Shown: positions 55,956 to 64,000 of the stretch, in pieces | Numbering within the stretch: the first letter of the stretch is position 1 | How the letters are laid out: each line of letters starts with the position of its first letter | Source: Bryoerythrophyllum caledonicum | Taxonomy: Eukaryota; Streptophyta; Bryopsida; Pottiales; Pottiaceae | Direction: 5' to 3' | Assembly (NCBI GenBank): GCA_963971425.1 | Contig: OZ020519.1 | Span: 3,798,028 to 3,862,027, forward strand | DNA: 64,000 nt | The notes under the pieces: generated by a model | What the model was told of the DNA's origin: nothing | Seen by the model: only the letters and a program-made list of their open reading frames with translations | Database searches by the model: none | Program-made: the position numbers and the translations under genes

Positions 55956-58900
55956 TCATTCGTTGATATCATAACCGGTCCAGTGTACCAGATACTCCAA
56001 CTTGCCCCACATTCGTCGCGAGTCCAATACTTTTTCCACATCATATTCTTCGTGATTCTCAACCTTGACACTAGGCGGTGGATGTTGTACTCTTCCTGGA
56101 AATGATGACTCTCGATAAGGTTCTAAAAGAGGGACATGAAAGATTGGATGTACCTTCATAGAAGTTGACAGCTCAAGACGAAATGTCATTGGATTGATTT
56201 GTTGTTGGATGATGAATGGTCCCAATCTCCGATAGTCCAACTTGTTACAAGGCCGCTTGGTCTTGATATTCCATACTTTATCTCTAACTTGGAAAGTAGG
56301 TACTTGGTTGCAAAATATGTCTGCAGATGTCTTGTAAGACTCTTGGGCGGCTTGCAGTTGAAGTTTCATAACATCTTGAATTTGCAATAGTTGCCGTGCA
56401 AACTCATCCGATGTTAGGTTTTATTTGCCAGTGAACTCAACACATGAAGCTTTAGATGATAACCATAATTAGAATAAAATGGCATTTGTTGAATTGAAGC
56501 ATAAAGAGTATTTTTGTAAGCAATCTCTGCTTGCGGCAAGTATGTCGTCCAATTGTCTTGCTGATAGTTGATACTGCATCGTAAATACTCCTCAAGAACT
56601 TCATTGACCTGTTTTGTTTGATCGTCAGTTTGAAGATGGAAAGCTGAAGAGAGGTTAATATCCACTCTCAATATTTAAAAAGAAATCCCCAAAACTTTTA
56701 TACAAATTGGGTTCCCCAATCAGATACAATATTGTCTGGTAGACCATGGTATCGATACACATTATCAAGAAATAGTCTTGTTGTGTCTTCCCTTGACGAA
56801 AAATTCTTGCAAGGGACAAAGTGTGCCATCTTTACAAACCAATCCACCACAATAAAAATGTTGTCAAATGAATTTTATCATGGCAAATTTGTAATGAAGT
56901 CCATGAAGACCGAAGACCATGGCCGGCGTAGAACATGCAATGGTTGTAAGAGACCGTAAGGGCAATGCCAAGGATTCTTGGACCTTGAACAAATACCACA
57001 AGAGGTAACAAAATTCTTCACATCCATCTATATTTTGAGCCACCAAAAATCTCTAGAAAGAAGTTCAAATGTCTTGTTGTATCCAGAATGTCCTACAGTT
57101 GGAAAGTCATGACGAGATTGAAGAACTCGGAGTTGTGCTGGTACTCTTGGGATATACAACCGCTCCTCAAAGTAGAAAAGATATCCTTCCATCTTGAACT
57201 TGTCATCATTAACACGCTGCTTGATATTAAGGGCTATTGAATCTTACATGCTTGCGGCACGTACCTGGTTGAGAAGTCAATATCCATCGGCACAATAGCA
57301 TCGTAAATCCTAAATTGCTCTGGCTTCAACAATGTCATACACTGTTGGTCAAATGCTGCTTCTCCAACCTTTGGCCCAAGATGTGATCTCCTTGATACTA
57401 CATCGGATAGCCCTTGCTGCTTTCCAAGCCGTTAAGTAAGAGCAAAGTCAAATCTGGATAGCAATATATTCCATCAAGCTTGTCGACGATTCAAAACTTG
57501 AGCCGACATGATATACTCCAAATTCTTGCGATCCGTATATACGGTCACTAGATGTGCAACTCCTTTGAGAAAGCGACGCTACTTCTAGAATAAATCTACT
57601 ATGGCAAGAAGTTCTTTATCGTAGATCTCATAATTGATCTTGGGAGCAGAGAGCTTTCGAGAATAGAATGCAACCCGATGAAGCTTCTTATCTGTGACCA
57701 TCTACGAAAAGTACAACTCCCAAAGCAAAATTTGAAGCATTTGTTTCCAAATAGAAAGCCTTTGCAAAATTTGGATGTACCAAGATTGGTGCCGTAGTAA
57801 ATGTCGTCTTAAGATCTTAAAATTCTTTTTCCGCTAGAGGTCCCCATTTGAGCTTGTCCTTACATGTCAATCAAGTGAGCACGGCAACAACTTGAGAGTA
57901 ATTCTTGATGAAGATCCGATAGAAATTAGCAAAACCAAGAAAACATTGTACGTCTCTAACTGTCCTTGGAACTTCCTAGGATATGATTGCTTCCACCTTC
58001 TTTGGGTCTATCTTCAAGCTTTTGTAGTCGCAATGACACCTAAAAACTCTATCTCAGTTTGGTGAAATAAACAATTCTCCAACCTAGCGTAGAGTCCTTG
58101 CTCGCGTAGTTTTTCAAGGACCAAACAAACATGCTTTTCATGCTCTATTTCGTTTTTAGAAAATATCATAATATCATCCAGGTAGATGACAACAAAATTG
58201 TTGAGGTAATCCCGAAAGATGTCATTCATCATGTGTTGAAAGATCATTAGAGCATCGGTAAGACCAAAGGGCATGACATTATACTCAAAATGGCCATACC
58301 TTGTACATAATGTTGTCTTCCATTCGTCTCCTTCCTTTCTTTGTACGAGGTTGTAAGCTCCTCTTAGGTCAATCTTTGTAAAAAATCCTTGCATGTCCAA
58401 GTTGTTCTAGAAGATCAGTTATCAAGGGTAACAGATAAAGATTCTTCTTTGTCACCTTGTTGAGATCTCGACAGTCCACGCACATCCGTAGTGAGCTATT
58501 CTTTTTCTTTACAAATAAAATTGGTGCCTCAACTGGCGACTTTGAGTGACGAATGAAGCTCCTGGCTAGATTCTCGTTACTATACTTCCGCAATTCCGTC
58601 AACTCCGTTTGCGACAGATTATAGATTGGGCCAAAAGGTGATTGTTCTCCTTTCTGTAAGTCTATGGCATAATCATATGGTCAATGCTTTGGTAGCATGT
58701 CGGCATTCTTCTTTAGAAAACATCTTGAAAATCACTATATTGCCTCGGTATACTGGTTGTTGAAGTCTTCTCTCGACTAGTTGGAGTTGTGTAAATGACA
58801 AATGGCGTGCCTTCCTTGGACAATATTACAAACGCTCTTGCTCCAGAAAATAAGGGTTTCTTGATTTGGGATCTTCTAACACGTTTGGTTTTGGAGTGTC

Positions 58901-60055
58901 CTATGGAAAATGTCATCCTTCGCAACCTCCAATCTATGGATGGGTTATGCGTTTCTAACAAGGAAAGACCAAGAATGATAGGGATTGACGGGGAGCTATT
59001 AATGTTGAAAATAATAAAACTTCTATGGTCCTTGAACATAACCTCTATAGGTTTTGATTCATGGGTGACAGTACCTGACAATAAAGGCCGTCCGTCTATT
59101 ACTTCTACACAAACGGGTTTAGGTTTCCATACTAGAGGAATCTTGAATTGCTTAGCAAACTCTTCATCTAAGAAATAAGCAAATGCTCCTAAATCTAATA
59201 CCGCTAAGGTTTTAGTTTTGAGGGCCAAAAGACAAAGGAATAGTAAAATAACGGGGAGACAGAGCAAAAAAAAGGGAACCTGGTTGTTGTTGCGATATTG
59301 AACTGTCTAGCCACGTAGTCCCTACTGTGGCTGGGCATCCTTGTTTTCCTGCATTATGGCACCTCTGGTCTTAACAGCATGTCAATTCTATTCTTGGAAT
59401 AGTTTCGAGCTGTAAGGCCTCCTTCACCACAATACAAGCATAGTCCTTCTTCTATATTATGCTTATTTTCTTCTGGAGTAAGGAATTTCACGCGTACCGC
59501 ATTAATTTGCATGTCTTTCGCCTCTGAATGTGAACCTAGGCGGCTTGCCAACAAAGCTAGGCCATGGCGAGTCGTATGTTGTTTTGAGCGTTGATCTTGG
59601 TGAAGTTGAAACAAGTGGTTATTGCACTTCACAGCTTGGCTAATGGCTTCATTAAGCGATCTCGGATCATAAGGAGATAATAGTAAATCCTTCACGTCGT
59701 CACTTAAACCCCAATAAAATTGACTCATCAATGCTTCTTCGTCCCAGTTGATGTCGCAAGCTAATTGCCGCTAATCTTATGCATAAACTCATGCGGAGCC
59801 TGCTCCTTGTCGTAGCAACCGAATCTTCATTGTAGCCCATCGAGCCTTGTCATGTTTGCCAAATACTTCGGCAAACGCCTCCAAAAAAGTTTCGAAGTTA
59901 TTCAAAATTGACGATCTTCTCTCAAACAAAGGAGCAAACCATAATAGAGCTTGTCCCGTAAGCAAAGTTCCAGCCTGTCCAACACGTGACTCCTCCATCG
60001 GATAGCTTTTGGTTTGTAAGTTGTTATCAACGGGATTTGATTGACAAAACTTCAA
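55956..60055 (-). pseudogene. Ty3/gypsy gag-pol polyprotein remnants
   Basis: Read on the minus strand. Gag at 60055-59354 (LTGQALLWFAPLFERR; degenerate zinc knuckle CLYCGEGGLTARNYSK, whose His and final Cys are lost). Protease-like segment at 59267-58713, with LDLG where active proteases have DSG/DTG. Reverse transcriptase at 58602-57900 (VDCRDLNKVTKKN, VMPFGLTDA, YLDD box at 58184-58173). RNase H remnants to about 57400. Integrase zinc region and core at 57250-56414 (HCPYGLLQPLHVL; VFMDFITNLP). A C-terminal chromodomain (LEYLVHWTGYDINE) ends at 55956. Many stops and frameshifts split the frames. A chromodomain identifies the chromovirus clade, whose integrase is thought to target marked chromatin. 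It cannot be active. Confidence 0.85.
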
Positions 60056-60578
60056 AACTTGGAGCGCGTACCATCGAACTTGTCTGGAAGGCTAACTCGG
60101 GGCTCCTTTCATGGTAAAACCGGCGCTTCTTCTCAAACCAAAGGTAACACTACTTCTTCTAGTGCAAAAGCTTGGATCTGGTGAATCCTAGATTCTGAAG
60201 TCTTACAATGACTCCTTCAATCTCTGCAGTTCTTTGTGATGACGTAGCAAGAACATTCAAAATGGCATCCAACTTGGACTCTGATCTTTCAGTCATACTA
60301 ATGTCTTTAGCCATGACCATTCTAAGATAAGGAAAGAAGTAACTCTACAAGAAAGCAATATTAGTTTAAAGAGGGTACTCCACAACCTCTAAGACGCCGT
60401 AAAACCTCAAGCAAAGGGATAATCTACCCTCTCTAAGAAGAATAAGACTCCAATATTGTAAATAGAAGAAATATCAGTTTAGAAGAGGGTAATCCGTAAC
60501 TACTAAAGTACTAGGATATCTACAAGAAGAGGGGTAATCCACACTCTAACAAGGAGGAACTAGCTCTGATATTTGAGA

Positions 60579-60965
60579 TGAGTTCAGTCTCGACAAACTA
60601 TTAGAGACATAGAAATAGCCAACAAGTGATCCGAGGCTAGAAGAGAGTTCAAGACAATAACTAACAAGAACTTGGATTAACAACATGGGTACACAAACAA
60701 CACCAAAAAAGGTGAATTAGAACTCCATGAAGTGCGTTCTTGAGACTGAAGAACTCTTCAGCCTCGGCTCTCGTATATACTCCTAGAACTTCTACCAACG
60801 GAAACTTCTAGAGGAGCTTCCAAAGGTTGCTAACGGAAACTTCCAAAGAAGCTTCCACTAAAAACTTCTAGAAAGTTCTAAGACTTATTCCTAGAAGGTT
60901 CTAAGACTTATTCCTAGAAGGTTCTACAAACTTGCTAGAAGGTTCTAGAGGCTATGTCTCTGACA
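60579..60965 (-). repeat. 5' LTR of the Ty3 element with clustered heat-shock-element modules
   Basis: The 387-bp LTR has the U3-side half (60800-60950) filled with GAAnnTTC inverted modules. A perfect three-part site TTCTAGAAAGTTC lies at 60866-60878. Further GAAnnTTC modules start at 60801, 60836, 60848, 60894, 60917 and 60938, several with an adjacent third half-site. A 23-bp unit ending in CTAGAAGGTTCTAAGACT is partly duplicated in tandem. Heat-shock factors bind such arrays, so the ancestral element may have been heat-responsive. Confidence 0.65.
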
Positions 60966-61362
60966 CATTGTTGTAAAGAAGGTTAATGAGCCTCTTCAAC
61001 GAATCTTACTTTTGCACTCCGTATAAGGTAGAGGCACCCAATTCTGATCGACCACCCAATTTTGATTAGTAGAGTATGCATGAAATGGTGCATGAAGTGA
61101 TCCAAAACCAACAACTCAAAATTTGAAAACCCCAATCATTATTGGCATTGAGTCACGAAGTGTGCAATTTTGGGTTGCTCCACCATAATTGAGCTCTCAT
61201 TGGTGGCCTTGCCTCGAGAGCCGAACAAGGCCAATCACCATTAGGTACCTCTCTAAGTTGGTTATCCATGGCATGTTCTCTCTTTTACTTACTCTCATTT
61301 ATTGGCATTGGGCAAAAGACGGCACCAAATCTCACCTACTAATTGGTGAACATTTGATCATA
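60966..61362. other. Intergenic sequence without a supportable gene
   Basis: Contains repeated AATTGG and CAATTTTG-like words but no open frame or repeat structure worth calling. Confidence 0.4.
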
Positions 61363-61667
61363 TAAGCTTCTCAATGGAATGTTCACAAATCATAATAAGT
61401 GATTATGAACTCCAGTAAATTTTAGGCTTTTTAATTCTATATCAATTCCAAATCTTTGAGATTTAATTTGAAAAAATATTTGTTGAGTTTCATTCCTAAT
61501 TCCGCATCTTTCTACATAAATGTTTTTGACATTCAATGCCATTTGAGTCCCCAATTGGCTTAAGTGATTGGAATTGGGTGCCTCCACCTTATTCACCACT
61601 GCATTACGTGCTTCTTTCTGCCAACGGCCATAAAATATGATCTCTGAACATTCCATTGAGAAGCTTT
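61363..61667. repeat. MITE with 29-bp terminal inverted repeats
   Basis: The left tip AGCTTCTCAATGGAATGTTC (61365) is matched by the reversed right tip ending at 61664, with 26 of 29 bases identical. The interior is about 250 bp, AT-rich and non-coding. Confidence 0.8.
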
Positions 61668-61829
61668 GAATTTGAAGCTACGGAGTTTGGAAAAGTGGAT
61701 CCAAATGTTATACAAGGCATGGGTGGATTGAAAAGAGTAACAAAAATGTAGTTTTATTCATACATGCTTTACCTATGTAATCACCATGATCACAACTTCT
61801 ATGCAAGCCGCTTTGTATAGCAATACATG

Positions 61830-63480
61830 GTCGACGCATGGGCATGCGTTGAACAAACACAGTTGAATTTTATCAAGGTCAAATAAAAGGACTTGCAATA
61901 TACACTCTATAGTAGAGTGGTGATGCCTATAATGCCAGCGACGATGACTTGATACAGATTGGCCAAATTTTCATTTTGCCCTCATCATTTTATGAAGGGA
62001 AGTGTTAAAATGAATCGCACTAATTAGGATGTCATGGCCATTGTGCACACTTCTGTAGAATTAGACCTTTTGTGATGCTCTCATGCAACAAAAAAATGGC
62101 TTGAAATTACAATAGAATTGAAGACATTATAAGACCGACGTGATTTAATTGCGGGTGTAATCAACTTAAAATTCCAAGAGCTTATGGAAAATATCAAGGA
62201 CCAAACTATTTGGCAAGGTAATGGGATATACTTTAATGATTGAATTTGGAAGAGAGGCCTATGGCACGTGCGCATGATGTTGATTCACAAAAAGCAATCA
62301 AAATTGAGGACTACAAGAATAACTTGACATTTACTACCAAGCTTTTGAATCCAGTCACTCACTTCTACACTTATGACAAAATGACATGCGCTTGGTATAT
62401 AGGCCTTGTAGCATGCAGAATCCAAGCGCCTTTGCATGGCGGATGGTAAATGTACCAAGCGGTACCCTTGAGACTTCACTGAAGAAAATTGACTTATTTT
62501 TAAACAGCTCAACAACAATGCCGCACAATTGAAGAAAGAAATTCAACAACAAATTCAAATGTTGAATAACAAGCAACGAGACATTTACAATCATGAAATC
62601 AAGCGCATTTAACATCTCGAACAAAATTTACTTTGTTAATAGACCATATTGTATCAGAAAGACGTACTTGAGGAATCTCATCTTGAAGTCCGTGCATGCC
62701 CAAAATCAGATTACGGTAGCAATTGCTTCACGTGGAATTGTCGTGTTGTTGTAAACAAAGGCATGACACTCATTGAAGATTTAAAATCCAATTGTGTTGG
62801 ACGTAATTATTGTCTGCAAGATCTCCAGACAAAGTGATTTGGTGGAATTGATACGGTGTACAAAGTTCATTCTTTGTGACAAGGCAACAATGGTCAACAA
62901 GCTTGCTTTCGACCATATGCTTCCCGACATAACCAAGTAGAATGTGCCCTTTGAAATAATTACTCTCGTGATGTGTGGCCATTGCAAACAAGTTTGAAAT
63001 GTCGTTCTACAGGGCTTGCGGCCACACATTGTCGTAGCATCAATCAAGAGTCTTACATGTGGAGCCTTGTTGGAATGTGAATCTTACGTCAAAATATGGG
63101 TGCCGCTCCAACTTCTCAACACTTGATAATTTGAGGAATCGAACGTTCATGGAGTGGCTTTTGGCGTTTGGAAAATTCAATTTCAACATTGTTGAGGAAG
63201 ATTCTATCCAATGTTTATCCAATATGGTATTGCCTTAGAAAACTATGAAGGAACTGGTAAACGCGATTTATCTTGAAAATGCAATTGCCGCATCAAAATA
63301 AACTATTTCACTAGTTGGGTTTTTCTTGTGGCATGCAACAAAATTGTGGAAAAAATCTATGATGTTGTGCTTGAGATCGTGCATGGGGCATGTCAAATTC
63401 TCTTTTGGAATCACATCAAGATGACAAAATATGTAGCTTTTAAGCTTTTCTTGTAAAAAATAACTTCAAAACTTTAGAAG
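61830..63480 (+). repeat. Degenerate dispersed repeat, copy B (partner at 13195-15988)
   Basis: Matches copy A block by block but is shorter. A readable coiled-coil-like fragment at 62500-62610 (FKQLNNNAAQLKKEIQQQIQ) shows that the ancestor was protein-coding on the plus strand; stops then break every frame. The family is not recognised. Confidence 0.65.
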
Positions 63481-63592
63481 TCAAGATGGCATCATATATA
63501 TGAAATTGGTAGAAGTGGGCTAACAATCAAATTTCTCGTCACCAATCACATATTGAATGTGTAGTAATCCAAATGATCTAAAATCCAAGTAT

Positions 63593-63714
63593 TTAACCCT
63601 TTGACACCGGGCTAGCTATGGCTGATGGAGAATCTTTGAGTCTAAAAGATGATATTCTACAAAATCTATTACGCGCATAGATTCAACCATCAACCATAGC
63701 CAACACGACATTAA
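63593..63714. repeat. TTAA-flanked MITE, related to 26963-27093
   Basis: TTAACCCTTTGACACCGGGC at 63593 and TTAA at 63711-63714. The inverted arms share GCTATGG(C/T)TGATGG, and the centre AAAATCTATTACGCGC matches the copy at 26963. The right tip has lost the CCCTTT. Confidence 0.65.
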
Positions 63715-64000
63715 TTCCTAAATTATTAAGCGTCTCCTTCGGGGACGCTTGAAGGTTTGGGCAGGTTCCTACTGTGTCAATTTATAACATTCTTTTTTGA
63801 AATTTTTACTGTAGATGGACATTACTAAACGCTTTGTGTGATTCTAATTTTTTCCTAAATCCAACATTCAATGAAAAAGTTATAGGGTTTTGAAGTTCAA
63901 ATAGGAAGAGCAGGCAAGTTGAGCAACTCCAAAAACTTTTGCTCAGACACTCTATTGAATGTGGGATTTTCAATACTAGCAAGTAATGTTAGTTCCTTTC
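63715..64000 (-). repeat. Second copy of the repeat interior at 51580-51790, truncated by the window end
   Basis: Reverse-orientation match to 51580-51790 (AACACTCTATTGAATGTGGG-type text and TTATAGGGTTTTGAA). The end of the element is beyond base 64000. Confidence 0.7.

Larger units (their letters stand above)
55535..60965 (-). mobile_element. Ty3/gypsy (chromodomain clade) LTR retrotransposon, decayed
   Basis: On the minus strand: 5' LTR 60965-60579 (starts TGTCAGAGACATAGCC, ends ...CTCA); primer-binding site just inside with ATATCAGAGC, matching the 3' end of initiator Met-tRNA (TATCAGAGC core); gag-pol frames 60055-55956; polypurine tract GGAGAGGGAGGTAA at about 55855-55839; 3' LTR from 55838 (starts TGTTAGGGACATGACC) down to about 55535. 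The two LTRs share the GGATTAACAA(C/G)ATG, GTTCTTGAGAC/GTTGTTGAGAC and CTCGTATATA blocks but differ greatly elsewhere, so the insertion is old. Confidence 0.8.

Noticed and set aside
1..64000. CRISPR arrays, bacterial operons, ribosome binding sites, riboswitches
   Set aside because: The tandem repeats present lack unique equal-length spacers, and all recognised genes are eukaryotic with spliceosomal introns, so no prokaryotic features were called.

Overview
This is eukaryotic nuclear DNA, most likely from a land plant or a close streptophyte relative. Three expressed-looking host genes support this: an SFR2-type galactolipid galactosyltransferase, a plant-type mitochondrial citrate synthase and a plant-style F-box protein. 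All have GT-AG introns, all lie on the minus strand, and each intron was placed by joining phase-compatible reading frames. The transposon mix (hAT, PIF/Harbinger-like, MULE, DD34E Tc1-like, TTAA-flanked MITEs, a Ty3 chromodomain element, a SINE) and the gene style suggest a bryophyte-, fern- or charophyte-like genome. The species cannot be fixed from sequence alone.

Layout. 1-2.3 kb: a decayed hAT transposase. 2.4-9.6 kb: a composite repeat region. Its core is a divergent pair of decayed genes, a coiled-coil/RING-finger gene (minus) and a protein-kinase-like gene (plus), 0.4 kb apart. A second, intact N-terminal copy of the RING gene lies nearby, and GC-rich palindromic motifs occur at the edges and in the shared promoter. 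9.6-16.6 kb: a DUF7869-like transposase remnant, one copy of a degenerate dispersed repeat, and a SINE with a perfect 10-bp target duplication. 16.6-24.1 kb: a large element with PIF/Harbinger-like tips and about 450-bp internal inverted arms. It holds an unrecognised spliced gene and a nested SWIM-type MULE with inward-facing subterminal repeat arrays. 24.1-27.1 kb: TTAA-flanked elements, one split by a Tc1-like transposon that itself carries a foldback MITE.

27.8-32.4 kb: SFR2, 11 exons, with an unusually long acidic linker. 33-37 kb: intergenic sequence with TTAA-flanked repeats. 37.4-41.9 kb: a five-exon, 1113-residue F-box protein with a CX2CX11CX2C motif. 41.9-42.5 kb: a triplicated spacer with telomere-like CCCTAAA bits. 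42.7-48.5 kb: mitochondrial citrate synthase, 18 coding exons recognised, 5' end unresolved.

49-55.5 kb: a foldback repeat, MITEs, and an element with purine/pyrimidine-rich inverted ends enclosing a GC-rich coding-like island. 55.5-61 kb: a decayed Ty3/gypsy element (gag, protease, RT, integrase, chromodomain; minus strand) whose 5' LTR is packed with heat-shock-element modules. 61-64 kb: a MITE, a second copy of the degenerate repeat and TTAA-type repeats.

The host genes serve unrelated housekeeping or stress roles (chloroplast membrane remodelling, TCA cycle, ubiquitin ligase adaptor) and do not form a pathway. The most unusual content is the transposon-borne kinase + RING pair.
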